Source: Actinomycetes bacterium (GTDB lineage: Bacteria > Actinomycetota > Acidimicrobiia > Acidimicrobiales > Bog-793). Taken from it: a stretch of DNA of 17,230 nucleotides. The position numbers and the translations under genes are program-made. The notes below the pieces were generated by a model. The model had not been told where the DNA came from. It saw only the letters and a list, made by a program, of their open reading frames with translations, and did no database searches. Positions 6,579 through 13,376 of this stretch are shown piece after piece. The DNA lies in assembly GCA_021821585.1 (NCBI GenBank), contig JAKACF010000023.1, positions 1 through 17,230 on the forward strand. The letters run 5' to 3'. Every line of letters starts with the position of its first letter. Positions within the stretch are counted from its first letter, which is position 1.

Positions 6579-7990
6579 CGCCCGCCGCCTCGGTCTCCGG
6601 GGCTCTGGGAGGCGTCTTCTCGCAGTCGACCGTCAGCTTCTCGCTCTCGGCCACCGGGACGCCGAAACTCAGGGGCTACACGCTCCGGCTCACCGTCTCG
6701 AACCCGACCGGGGGACCCCTCTCCGGCGGCTCGGCCGACGACAGCGAGCTGTCGGTCCTCCACGACGGCACCGACCTCGCCGACCTCCTCGGGACGCGAC
6801 GTGCCTTCTTTGTCCGTCTCGACGTCCCCGGCATCGACGCCCTCATGGCGAGAAGCGGCGTCCCGGCGACGTCGTCGCTGCGCGCCGCGCTCGAGCAGGA
6901 GCTCTCCCTCCACCCGCGCTGGACCTACCTGCGCAGCCTCCTCGACGGCAGCTGGGTCGGGGTGCGCGCCGCATCGGTGGAGCGGTACCTGCGGACCGCG
7001 ACGCGCCGCCTCGGCGGACCGGGCAAGGTGAGGGTGCAGGCCCGCGCGGTGAGGGCGGCCGCCGTCTCCTCGTTCGCCGACGCCTGGGACCTGTGGGCGA
7101 GCATCCGCCAGAAGTCGAGCTCCCACGGTGTGACCGAGTACTCGATGTCGCTCCCGGTGCGCAGGTTCGTGGCCTCCTTCCTGCAGGGGATCGAGCGGCG
7201 GCTCCGGAAGACGGTCCCGCAGGTCGCCCACCTGGCGCCGCTCGCCCGCCACGGTCTTCTCCGGATCCCGGCTTCGCTGTCGCTGCCGGTCGACCTCTAT
7301 GTGGCGAACGGCTCGCTCGTCAAGGTGGCGGTGAGCTACCACGGCCGCGGCGTCGTGGTCCTCATCGGCCACCCGAGCCCGCTCGTGGCGCCGGGGGACG
7401 CCACATACGCGAGCCTCCCCGAGCTCGAGCAGCTGTTCTTCTCTGCCTCCTCCTCGAGCGCGTCGTCGAGCCTGCCCATCGTCAGCACCCCGCCGGCGGC
7501 GTCGGCCAGCCCCCTCTCGGACCCGGCGCTCCAGCTCTCGCTCGTCATCACCGAGCAGGCCGACGTCCGGACGCGGAGCTTCTCCCGGATCGAGAGCCCC
7601 GCCTGGCGCCAGAAGGTCCTCCACTCGGCCGGCCTCCGCCTGGCGCTCGGGGCGCCGGTCGCGTCGCCCCGAGCCGTGAGCGCCGTGGTCGGGGCCTCCG
7701 GCCGCTTCCTCGTCCTCGTCACCCCCGACCCGGCGACCGGGCGGTGCATGGGCACCCTCGAGGTCGACGCCTCGGCCCGGGCCCTCGGTGCGACCCGCCG
7801 ACCGGGCGTCTACTTCTTCGAGACGTCGGAACGCGGCGGGAGCTGCGACGCCGCCGGGCTCGGAACGGTGGCGGTGACGAGGTCGACCGCCATGGGCAGC
7901 GCATGGACGGGGTACGCGCCGCTCGGCGGCGGGCCGCCCGCCGCAGGCGTGCCCGGGAACAGCTCGACGGCGAGCGGGGCCGGCGCCTGA
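6560..7990 (+). CDS. Extracytoplasmic protein of unknown function (body of frameshifted gene)
   Basis: This frame encodes 476 residues from GTG 6560. That codon has no ribosome binding site and is probably not the native start, because the membrane anchor lies in another frame at 6411-6560. The body alternates beta-strands and helices. Residues 16-150 (VSFSLSATGTPKLRGYTLRLTVSN onward) and the later PVDLYVANGSLVKVAVSYHG...VVVLIG region loosely recall lipid-binding LprG/LppX-like folds of actinobacteria. That is only a resemblance by eye. Residues 300-330 are a Ser/Ala/Pro-rich linker. The C-terminal 100 residues, with two cysteines (GRCMGTLE and GGSCDAAG), form a separate small domain. The gene is convergent with acyP and its stop adjoins a short stem-loop. 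Function unknown. Confidence 0.7.
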   Translation: MVPLQLTPAASVSGALGGVFSQSTVSFSLSATGTPKLRGYTLRLTVSNPTGGPLSGGSADDSELSVLHDGTDLADLLGTRRAFFVRLDVPGIDALMARSGVPATSSLRAALEQELSLHPRWTYLRSLLDGSWVGVRAASVERYLRTATRRLGGPGKVRVQARAVRAAAVSSFADAWDLWASIRQKSSSHGVTEYSMSLPVRRFVASFLQGIERRLRKTVPQVAHLAPLARHGLLRIPASLSLPVDLYVANGSLVKVAVSYHGRGVVVLIGHPSPLVAPGDATYASLPELEQLFFSASSSSASSSLPIVSTPPAASASPLSDPALQLSLVITEQADVRTRSFSRIESPAWRQKVLHSAGLRLALGAPVASPRAVSAVVGASGRFLVLVTPDPATGRCMGTLEVDASARALGATRRPGVYFFETSERGGSCDAAGLGTVAVTRSTAMGSAWTGYAPLGGGPPAAGVPGNSSTASGAGA

Positions 7991-8004
7991 GCGACCCGGT
8001 CGCT
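7990..8004. terminator. Short stem-loop between convergent genes
   Basis: AGCGAC (7990-7995) and GTCGCT (7999-8004) form a perfect 6-bp stem with a 3-base loop. It overlaps the stop codons of both convergent genes (TGA 7988-7990 and minus-strand TAG 8005-8003), so it could act in both directions. The stem is short and the evidence is mainly positional. Confidence 0.35.
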
Positions 8005-8272
8005 AGCGGACGAGGAAGCCGACCTCGCCCTCGGGCGGCTCCTCGCTCACCTCGACCGAGTCCACCCGGGCTCTCGGCGGGCCCACCCGGCACCAGGCGA
8101 CCATCGCCGAGAGGGCGGCCGGCTCCCCCTCGAAGACCGCCTCGACGGCGCCGTCGGAGCAGTTGCGCACCCAGCCGGCCACCTCGCGACTGGCGGCCTC
8201 GGCCCGGCAGCTGTCCCGGAAGAAGACGCCCTGGACCCGTCCCCTGACGACCACCCGTCGCCGTCTCGTCAC
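8003..8272 (-). CDS. acyP: Acylphosphatase
   Basis: This 89-residue protein matches the compact acylphosphatase fold along its whole length. The phosphate-binding loop G-R-V-Q-G-V-F-F-R19 (residues 11-19) holds the catalytic arginine. N37 in WVRNCSDG is the conserved catalytic asparagine, followed by the typical GAVEAVFEG strand. The enzyme hydrolyses acyl phosphates such as 1,3-bisphosphoglycerate and carbamoyl phosphate in the cytoplasm. I chose GTG 8272 because AAGGTGAG lies 4 bases upstream. GTG 8281 is in frame but has no clear ribosome binding site. The frame stays open far upstream, but that part is antisense to the DedA gene and is not coding. The gene is divergent from dedA and probably monocistronic. 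Confidence 0.93.
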   Translation of the reverse strand: MTRRRRVVVRGRVQGVFFRDSCRAEAASREVAGWVRNCSDGAVEAVFEGEPAALSAMVAWCRVGPPRARVDSVEVSEEPPEGEVGFLVR

Positions 8273-8339
8273 CCGGCTCACCTTACAAATGGCGTTCGCC
8301 TCGCCACCCTGGCAGAGGGGCGAGGGCGGCCCCAGCGGA

Positions 8340-8357
8340 GGTACCGGGACCGGTACC
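8340..8357 (+). promoter_or_regulatory. 18-bp palindrome immediately upstream of the DedA start
   Basis: GGTACCGG (8340-8347) and CCGGTACC (8350-8357) form a perfect 8-bp inverted repeat around GA, ending 8 bases before the GTG start. The 2-base centre suits a protein-binding site better than a tight hairpin. Any bound protein would block the start region of this gene. The CGGGGG next to the start is the only ribosome-binding-like sequence. Confidence 0.4.
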
Positions 8358-8365
8358 ATGCGGGG

Positions 8366-9115
8366 GTGCTCGCCCTCTTGAACCCGACCTCGTTCGTCGA
8401 GTCCTCCGGCTACATCGCGATCTTCATCCTCTGCATCGCCCAGTCGTGCTGCGTCCCCACCTCGTCCGAGCTCACCATGGGGATCGCCGGCGTGCTGGCC
8501 GCCACCGGCAAGCTCAACCTGGCGGCGGTCATCCTGATCGGCGCCTTCGGCGAGCTCATCGGGGCCTACATCGCCTGGTTCATCGGGCGGACGGCCGGAC
8601 GGGGCTTCGTCGACCGCTTCGGCAAGTACCTGCTGCTCACCCACCACGACCTCGACCGGGCCGAGCAGTGGTACGCCCGCCATGAGCGCTGGGGCGTCTT
8701 CGGCAGCCGCCTCGTGCCGTTCGTGCGGAACTTCGTCGCCGTCCCGGCCGGCGTGGCGGAGGTGCCCCTCGTCCGCTTCGGCGTGCTGACCGCCCTCGGC
8801 AGCCTCGTCTGGGACGGCGCCATGGCCGGGATCGGCTACGGCGTCGGCACCCAGTACACCAAGATCATGCACGGGTTCAGCGACGCCGGCTACGTGATCG
8901 CGGTGGTCGTCGTGGCGGCGATCGCCTTCGTCATCTACCACCGCTACCGCTCCTACCGGGCGGCGACGGCGGTCGAGGCTGCCGGCGGTCCCACCGCCGA
9001 GGGCCCGTCGGTCGCCGCACCGGCGACGAACGGGACGCGGCCACCCCGGTCCTCCTCGGTGCGGGTCTTCCCGAGGGGCAGCTCGCCGGGCGATCCGCCC
9101 GGGCCAGAGGGCTGA
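8366..9115 (+). CDS. DedA-family membrane protein
   Basis: This 249-residue integral membrane protein belongs to the DedA/SNARE-associated family, now linked to transbilayer movement of lipid carriers such as undecaprenyl phosphate and phosphatidylethanolamine. Family motifs are clear: residues 28-42 (CCVPTSSELTMGIAG, the first re-entrant-loop region), FGELIGAYIAWFIGRTAGR (about 60-78) and G-S-R-L-V-P-F-V-R-N-F...PAGVAEVPLVRF (about 112-137), followed by the aromatic/Gly-rich LGSLVWDG. A last membrane helix lies at about 172-190. A 50-residue polar, Pro/Arg-rich cytoplasmic tail follows and is longer than usual. The start is GTG 8366. An ATG at 8358 is out of frame. The gene stands alone between acyP (divergent) and the HD gene (convergent). 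Confidence 0.9.
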   Translation: MLALLNPTSFVESSGYIAIFILCIAQSCCVPTSSELTMGIAGVLAATGKLNLAAVILIGAFGELIGAYIAWFIGRTAGRGFVDRFGKYLLLTHHDLDRAEQWYARHERWGVFGSRLVPFVRNFVAVPAGVAEVPLVRFGVLTALGSLVWDGAMAGIGYGVGTQYTKIMHGFSDAGYVIAVVVVAAIAFVIYHRYRSYRAATAVEAAGGPTAEGPSVAAPATNGTRPPRSSSVRVFPRGSSPGDPPGPEG

Positions 9116-9126
9116 GCCCCGCTCAG
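9112..9126. terminator. Stem-loop shared by convergent DedA and HD genes
   Basis: CTGAG (9112-9116) and CTCAG (9122-9126) flank the loop CCCCG. A G-T and a further G-C pair can extend the stem. It covers both stop codons, so a bidirectional terminator is plausible, though short. Confidence 0.35.
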
Positions 9127-9728
9127 TCCCCGTCCGCCTCCTTCAGGTAGGAGGCGAGCCGGGGGTCCACCTGCCAGCGGGAGGCGGGCAGGTGGTGCTC
9201 GCGTGCCCAGCGCACCGTGAGCTCGGCGCTCCCGGCCACCTCGAGCAGCCCTGCCCCGATCCGGTCGTGGGCGAGGTAGCGGGCAACCTCCGCCAGAGGG
9301 CCCCGGCCCGACCCGCCGTGGCGCTCCACCCGTGCGCGCCCGAGCACGATGGTGAGGACCGTGGCGGCCACCCGGCCGAAGGTGCCGAGGCGCGACTCGA
9401 CCTTGCCGACGTCGTGCAGGAGGCCGGCCGCGACGAAGCCGTCGGGCAGCTCCCCCTCGGAGAGGCCGTCCTCACCCGCCAGGCGGAGCGCCTCCCGGGC
9501 GACTCCGACCGCATGGCGCCGGTCCGGCCCCGACATGCGGGAGAAGAGCTCCCGTTCCGCCGGCGAGAGCCGCTCGTCCGCCCAGGTGGCGTCCTCGGGC
9601 GCCGGGCCGGCCGGGGAGAGGGCGCCGAAGAACCTCACGGCAAGGTGGAGGGGGGAGCCGAAGCCGCCGAGGGTCCCGGTGCGGCCCCGGGGTCGAGCTG
9701 AGGGTGCGACCCGACCTGTTCCAGCCAC
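9123..9728 (-). CDS. HD-domain phosphohydrolase-like protein
   Basis: This 201-residue protein has an HD-superfamily metal site: H72 (RRHAVGVA), H105-D106 (LLHDVGK), H154-D155 (YLAHD), H178-H179 (REHHLP) and D199 near the C-terminus. HD enzymes are metal-dependent phosphohydrolases acting on nucleotides or phosphodiesters. This one lacks the GYP motif, so a cyclic-di-GMP role is not supported and the substrate is unknown. Residues 1-25 are Arg/Gly-rich and poorly ordered. The GTG start at 9728 is supported by a TACCGT -10 box ending 6 bases upstream, suggesting a leaderless transcript. A later start would remove only this non-conserved part. The gene is divergent from the amidase. Confidence 0.85.
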   Translation of the reverse strand: MAGTGRVAPSARPRGRTGTLGGFGSPLHLAVRFFGALSPAGPAPEDATWADERLSPAERELFSRMSGPDRRHAVGVAREALRLAGEDGLSEGELPDGFVAAGLLHDVGKVESRLGTFGRVAATVLTIVLGRARVERHGGSGRGPLAEVARYLAHDRIGAGLLEVAGSAELTVRWAREHHLPASRWQVDPRLASYLKEADGD

Positions 9729-9734
9729 GGCCTC

Positions 9735-9740
9735 ACGGTA
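9735..9740 (-). promoter_or_regulatory. -10 box of the HD gene, likely leaderless
   Basis: On the minus strand TACCGT ends 6 bases before GTG 9728. There is no room for a normal leader. The GTGAGG between box and start is too close to serve as a ribosome binding site. Confidence 0.4.
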
Positions 9741-9789
9741 GCGCCGGGTCGGCGGCCCGCCGCGTCGAGCCGGTGCCCACCCGGCGGTC

Positions 9790-9795
9790 TACCCT
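9790..9795 (+). promoter_or_regulatory. -10 box of the amidase gene, likely leaderless
   Basis: TACCCT ends 7 bases before ATG 9803. The intervening TCGCCCC has no Shine-Dalgarno character, so a leaderless message is likely. It mirrors the HD-gene promoter across a 74-bp divergent spacer. Confidence 0.45.
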
Positions 9796-9802
9796 TCGCC
9801 CC

Positions 9803-11233
9803 ATGAGTGACGACTTCCTCGACGCGACCGCCATGGCGGAGCTCGTGCGGACGGGCGAGGCCTCGCCTGCCGAGCTCGTCGACGCCGCCATCGAGCGGAT
9901 CGAGGCGCTCAACCCGGCGCTGAACGCCGTCATCACGCCGCGCTTCGAGGCCGCCAGAACAGAGGCGTCGGCGAACCTGCCCGACGGTCCCTTCCGCGGC
10001 GTGCCGTTCCTCTTGAAGGACCTGCTCTGCCACTCCGCCGGTGACCGGTTGTGCGAGGGCATGAGCTTTTTGCGCGACCTCGGCCACGTCGAGGAGGAGG
10101 ACACGGTCCTCGCCGCCCGCTTCCGGCGGGCCGGCTTCGTCTTCCTCGGCAAGACGAACACGCCCGAGCTCGGCATCCTCCCGACGACCGAGCCCGATGC
10201 CTTCGGACCGACTCGCAACCCGTGGGCGCCGGACCGCTCGACGGGCGGTTCGAGCGGCGGGTCGGCCGCGGCGGTGGCGTCCGGCATGGTCCCGGCCGCC
10301 CACGGCAACGACGGCGGCGGCTCGATCCGGATCCCCGCCAGCGAGTGCGGGCTCGTCGGGCTGAAGCCGAGCCGGGGCCGCACGAGCCTCGGCCCCGCCT
10401 TCGGCGACGTCATGAGCGGCCTCGTCTGCGAGCACGCCGTCACGCGCTCGGTGCGCGACTGCGCCGGGATCCTCGACGCCGTCGCCGGCCCGGCCCCGGG
10501 CGACCCCTACCACGCCCCCCAGCCCCGACGCCCCTATCTCGAGGAGGTCGGAGCCGACCCGGGGCGGCTCCGCATCGGCACGTTCGCCTCCACCCCCTTC
10601 GGCGAGGTGCACGCCGACTGCGCGGCCGCCGTCGCCGAGACGGCGGGCCTGCTCGAGTCGCTCGGCCACCACGTCGAGGACGCCCACCCCGCTGCCCTCG
10701 AGGACGCCGACCTCACGGGGAACTTCCTTACGGTGTGGTCGGTCGGCACGGCCTGGAACGTCGACTACTGGGGTCGCCGGCATGCTCGGGAGGTTCGGCA
10801 GGAGGACGTGGAGCCGCTCACCTGGGCGCTCGTCGAGGCCGGCCGCTCCTTCGCCGGCCCGCAGTACCTGGCGGCGGTCGAGTGGCTGCAGGCCTTCACC
10901 CGGAAGATGGCCTCGTGGTGGGAGAGCGGCTACGACCTCCTGCTGACGCCGACGATCGCCGAACCGCCGCCTGTGCTCGGCCAGTTCACCTCGCCGCCGG
11001 ACAACCCGCTGGCCGGCCTGTTCCGCGCCGGGGCGCTCGTGCCGTTCACCCCGCCGTTCAACGTCACCGGCCAGCCGGCCGTCTCGCTCCCGCTCGGCTG
11101 GAACCGAGACGGGCTCCCGATCGGCTCGCAGCTCGTCGCCGCCTACGGACGAGAGGACCTGCTGATCCGGGTCGCCTCACAGCTCGAGACGGCCCGCCCC
11201 TGGTCGACGAGGCACCCCGCCATCTCGGCCTAG
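9803..11233 (+). CDS. Amidase, amidase-signature family
   Basis: This 476-residue cytoplasmic enzyme has the full Ser-cisSer-Lys triad of the amidase-signature family. K72 lies in PFLLKDLL, the cis-serine is S150 in the Gly/Ser-rich GGSSGGSAAAVASG, and the nucleophile is S174 in NDGGGSIRIPAS. The C-terminal PPFNVTGQPAVSLPLGWNRDGLPIGSQL is typical of the same family. These enzymes hydrolyse carboxamides to acid and ammonia. Substrates range from aryl and alkyl amides to 6-aminohexanoate cyclic dimer, and cannot be told apart here. It is not a GatA by context: no gatC or gatB is adjacent and a divergent HD gene lies upstream. ATG 9803 is chosen because of the TACCCT box just upstream, and because residues upstream of it are not conserved-looking. 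An IS630 remnant follows the stop. Confidence 0.92.
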   Translation: MSDDFLDATAMAELVRTGEASPAELVDAAIERIEALNPALNAVITPRFEAARTEASANLPDGPFRGVPFLLKDLLCHSAGDRLCEGMSFLRDLGHVEEEDTVLAARFRRAGFVFLGKTNTPELGILPTTEPDAFGPTRNPWAPDRSTGGSSGGSAAAVASGMVPAAHGNDGGGSIRIPASECGLVGLKPSRGRTSLGPAFGDVMSGLVCEHAVTRSVRDCAGILDAVAGPAPGDPYHAPQPRRPYLEEVGADPGRLRIGTFASTPFGEVHADCAAAVAETAGLLESLGHHVEDAHPAALEDADLTGNFLTVWSVGTAWNVDYWGRRHAREVRQEDVEPLTWALVEAGRSFAGPQYLAAVEWLQAFTRKMASWWESGYDLLLTPTIAEPPPVLGQFTSPPDNPLAGLFRAGALVPFTPPFNVTGQPAVSLPLGWNRDGLPIGSQLVAAYGREDLLIRVASQLETARPWSTRHPAISA

Positions 11234-11245
11234 CGGTCCGGCGCT

Positions 11246-11293
11246 GCGACAGTCTGGTGGTTGGAGTCGGCGCATGCCTGTGGCGACTGTCGC
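11246..11293. repeat. 8-bp inverted repeat next to the transposase remnant
   Basis: GCGACAGT (11246-11253) and ACTGTCGC (11286-11293) are perfect inverted copies 32 bp apart, starting 12 bases after the amidase stop. They could be a leftover of an insertion-sequence end or an amidase terminator. No matching copy was seen at the far side of the remnant. Confidence 0.3.
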
Positions 11294-11302
11294 TCCGCTT
11301 GC

Positions 11303-11665
11303 GCATCTGAGGAGGATCGGGGGCGTTTGGAGCAGATGTCTCGTTCGTCGTCGTTGCCGCACCGCACGGTCGTGCAGGGGCGTCGGTGTGGGCGGTGGAT
11401 GGGGTGGCGAATGAGGAGATCACGAGGCGCAGTGACGTCGATGCGGACACGGTGCGGCGGTGGCGTGCCCGGTTTGTCGAGAAGGGCGTGGCGGGTGGGC
11501 ACGATTGCCAAGGGGCGGGGACGGCGTTCTTGGTTGCCGGAGGGCATGGTGGCCGAGATCGTCCGGGTCACCTTGGAAGAGACGCCGGAGGACACCTCGG
11601 ATCTCGCACCGCCGCCGGATGGCCCGGATGCCGTCGGAGAGAGCGGCCCTCGGCAGCCCGGCGGA
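11303..11665 (+). pseudogene. Decayed IS630-family transposase fragment (N-terminal HTH part)
   Basis: Three pieces in alternating frames read as one IS630-type N-terminus. First comes SEEDRGRLEQMSRSSSLPHRTVVQ (11306-11377). Next is VWAVDGVANEEITRRSDVD (from 11386), which continues to RWRARFVEKGVAG at about 11496, with a helix-turn-helix. The third is VGTIAKGRGRRSWLPEGMVA (from 11495), which continues to EETPEDTS at 11599. Beyond 11600 only a distorted trace remains (RRMARMPS in a further frame), and the DDE catalytic domain is absent. At least two frame changes, near 11378-11386 and 11493-11497, and the truncation make it non-functional. Codon use here has more TTG, GTT and A/T than the flanking genes. 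It fills the 448-bp gap between the amidase and tetR-like genes. Homology is by recognition, not search. Confidence 0.7.
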
Positions 11666-11681
11666 GTGCCGGAACGGGCGG

Positions 11682-12260
11682 CTACAGGGCTCCGGTGGCG
11701 GCCATGGCCCGCCATTGGGCGAGAGCGTCGTGCAGGACAGCGCTGAGGTCGGGGCCGTCGTCACGGTCGTTGGACCATCGCTGCAGCGCCACTCGTAGGA
11801 TCGTCGTGCCGGCGTCGGCAGCCATGGTGGCGTGGGGTTCACCGACACCACGGTCGCGGAGGACGGCGGCGATCGCCGACGAGTAGTCGGCCAGCTTGGC
11901 GAATTCCCGCTCGCGCAGCTCCGGGTTGCCGATGATCACGCTGTGGCGCCGGCGGGCCAGATCGCGCCGGCCCTGGCCGAGCATGGCGGCCGCGGCATCG
12001 AGGCCCCTGGCGACGGCGTCGAGGGGGCTGTCGTGTGGCGGTGCCGCCTTCACTGCGGCGACGACCTGGTTGCCGAGGAGGTCGGAGCCCCCGAAGAGTA
12101 CCTCTCGCTTGTCGGCGAAATGACGGAAGAAGGTCCGCTCGGTCAAGCCGGCCGCCTCTGCGATCTGGGCGGCCGTGGTTTGGTCGAATCCCCGCTCTGC
12201 GAAGAGGGTCAGGGCCGCTTCTTGCAGCCGCCCGCGGCTGTTGGGTTCCCATCGGCCCAC
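11682..12260 (-). CDS. TetR-family transcriptional repressor
   Basis: This 192-residue protein has a typical TetR N-terminal DNA-binding domain: LQEAALTLFAERGFDQTTAAQIAEAAGLTERTFFRHFADKREVLF at residues 12-56, with the helix-turn-helix at about 29-48. A helical ligand-binding and dimerisation domain follows. The frame is open to GTG 12332, but that extension reads through the operator region. GTG 12260 is preferred: it has TAGGCT ending 8 bases upstream and gives the normal TetR length. It is divergent from the reductase-like gene, and a 15-bp palindrome overlaps both promoters. Negative control of itself and the neighbour by a small ligand is the expected scheme, as in TetR systems. The ligand is unknown. 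It lies next to an IS remnant and uses more mixed codons than the core genes. Confidence 0.9.
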   Translation of the reverse strand: MGRWEPNSRGRLQEAALTLFAERGFDQTTAAQIAEAAGLTERTFFRHFADKREVLFGGSDLLGNQVVAAVKAAPPHDSPLDAVARGLDAAAAMLGQGRRDLARRRHSVIIGNPELREREFAKLADYSSAIAAVLRDRGVGEPHATMAADAGTTILRVALQRWSNDRDDGPDLSAVLHDALAQWRAMAATGAL

Positions 12261-12268
12261 GCAGTGAG

Positions 12269-12274
12269 AGCCTA
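12269..12274 (-). promoter_or_regulatory. -10 box of the tetR-like gene, likely leaderless
   Basis: On the minus strand TAGGCT ends 8 bases before GTG 12260. A TGACAG 18 bp upstream is a usable -35 that lies inside the palindromic operator at 12284-12298, so bound repressor would also silence its own gene. Confidence 0.45.
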
Positions 12275-12282
12275 ACGCAGTC

Positions 12283-12311
12283 TTGACAGTCACTGTCATC
12301 ACTTCTACAGT
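12283..12311 (+). promoter_or_regulatory. Near-consensus sigma-70-type promoter of the reductase gene
   Basis: TTGACA (12283-12288, perfect consensus) and TACAGT (12306-12311) are separated by exactly 17 bp. This is the best promoter in the window. It is followed by a leader of roughly 40 bases and a GGAGGG ribosome binding site (12344-12349) 7 bases before ATG 12357. Such a strong promoter next to a divergent tetR gene implies it is normally held off. Confidence 0.75.
12284..12298. promoter_or_regulatory. Operator O1: 15-bp perfect palindrome
   Basis: TGACAGT-C-ACTGTCA has perfect 7-bp arms. It covers the -35 box of the forward promoter and the -35 region of the tetR-like promoter. Size, symmetry and position are those of a TetR-family operator. 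Confidence 0.65.
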
Positions 12312-12313
12312 AA

Positions 12314-12328
12314 TGGCAGTTACTGACA
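12314..12328. promoter_or_regulatory. Operator O2: second copy of the 15-bp site
   Basis: TGGCAGT-T-ACTGACA matches O1 at 12 of 15 positions and is itself palindromic at 6 of 7 arm positions. Its centre is 30 bp from that of O1, about three helical turns. It lies just downstream of the -10 box, over the expected transcription start. Confidence 0.6.
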
Positions 12329-12356
12329 TCACGGCGTGGTTCTGGAGGGTGTGGGC

Positions 12357-13274
12357 ATGAGGTTCTTCGTTACCGGGGCATCAGGGTGGATCGGCGCGCA
12401 GACCGTTGCCGAGCTGCTGGCCGCAGGCCATGAGGTGGTGGGACTGGCCCGATCCGGCGCCTCGGAGGAGAAGGTGCGAGCCGCCGGGGCCATCCCGTTT
12501 CGGGGTGAGCTCGACCAGCCCGACGGCCTGGCCGAAGCTGCTGGCGAGTCCGACGGGGTGATCCACCTCGCCTTCCCCCACCAGGTCGCCTTCGGAGGAG
12601 ACTTTGCCGCGGCGGCGATGACCGACCGGCGGGCTGTGGAGGCCATGGGTGCGGCCCTGGCCGGCTCCGACCGGCCCTTCGTGCTGGCCTCGGGCATGGT
12701 CGGCCTGTCCTACGGACGCCAGGCCACCGAGTCTGACGGCCTGGTGGCCACCCCTCAAATCCGGGCGAACCCTGCCGGTCTTCGGACCGCCACCGCCCTG
12801 CTCGTGCTGTCGCTTCGAGGAATCGGGGTGCGCTCCTCGGTGCTGCGCTATCCGCCCACCGTGCACGGCGACGGCGACCATGGGTTCGTGGCCGCCTTCG
12901 TGGAGATCGCCCGCCAACGCGGCGTGTCCGCCTACGTCGGCGACGGTGCCAATCGTTGGCCGGCGGTCCACCGCTCCGACGCCGCCCGGCTCACCCGCTT
13001 GGCCGCAGAGTCCGCTCCCGCCGGGTCGGTCCTGCACGCGGTCGGCGATGAAGGCGTCCCCTTCAAAGAGATCGCCGAGGCCATCGGTCGTCACCTCCAC
13101 CTGCCGACCGCCTCGCTCCCACCGGCGGACGCCCTCGAACACTTCGGCCCCCTCGGCCACTTCGTCGGCCTTGACAGCCCCGCCAATGCCGCCGCCACCC
13201 GGGAACTGCTCGATTGGGCGCCGAGGGGACCCGGTCTGCTCGACGACCTCGCACAGGACCACTACTACCGCTGA
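12357..13274 (+). CDS. NAD(P)-binding reductase/epimerase-like protein (extended SDR type)
   Basis: This 305-residue protein starts with a Rossmann glycine motif, VTGASGWIGAQ (residues 5-15, TGxxGxxG). Further family features are LARSGA after the second strand, VIHLAFPH, a strand ending in LASGMVGLSYG, the substrate-side strand LRYPPTVHGDGDHGFVAAFVEIAR, and the WPAVHRSDAARL segment of NAD-dependent epimerase/dehydratase relatives. The classical YxxxK catalytic pair is not clear. The tyrosine in SYGRQ is not followed by a lysine at the expected place, so it is an atypical SDR. Substrate is unknown, and a role in responding to the TetR ligand is inferred from context. The start is fixed by GGAGGG 7 bases upstream. 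The gene is divergent from tetR, under two operators, and convergent with the lipoprotein gene. Confidence 0.88.
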   Translation: MRFFVTGASGWIGAQTVAELLAAGHEVVGLARSGASEEKVRAAGAIPFRGELDQPDGLAEAAGESDGVIHLAFPHQVAFGGDFAAAAMTDRRAVEAMGAALAGSDRPFVLASGMVGLSYGRQATESDGLVATPQIRANPAGLRTATALLVLSLRGIGVRSSVLRYPPTVHGDGDHGFVAAFVEIARQRGVSAYVGDGANRWPAVHRSDAARLTRLAAESAPAGSVLHAVGDEGVPFKEIAEAIGRHLHLPTASLPPADALEHFGPLGHFVGLDSPANAAATRELLDWAPRGPGLLDDLAQDHYYR

Positions 13275-13376
13275 GGGGCGGGTGGGTGAGCCGATGGGCC
13301 GGGTCTCGGGCGGCAGCGGCGCCTCCGACGGGCAACCCTCCACCAGGGCACATCCGCGCCGCCGCACGAGGGCCGC

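Noticed and set aside
6307..8247. A 646-codon open frame on the plus strand
   Set aside because: It is very rich in Arg, Pro, Gly and Ala with no domain, and overlaps the better-coding frame at 6560-7990. It is a GC-driven shadow frame.
8003..8941. N-terminal extension of acylphosphatase to 312 residues
   Set aside because: The extension is antisense to dedA and low-complexity. The 89-residue form matches the family length and has a ribosome binding site.
12261..12332. Longer TetR protein starting at GTG 12332
   Set aside because: It would translate through the operator and promoter region and adds a non-conserved N-terminus. GTG 12260 gives a standard TetR length.
13275..13376. Small gene or terminator between the SDR and lipoprotein genes
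   Set aside because: No reading frame with coding character and no convincing inverted repeat were seen in these 102 bases.
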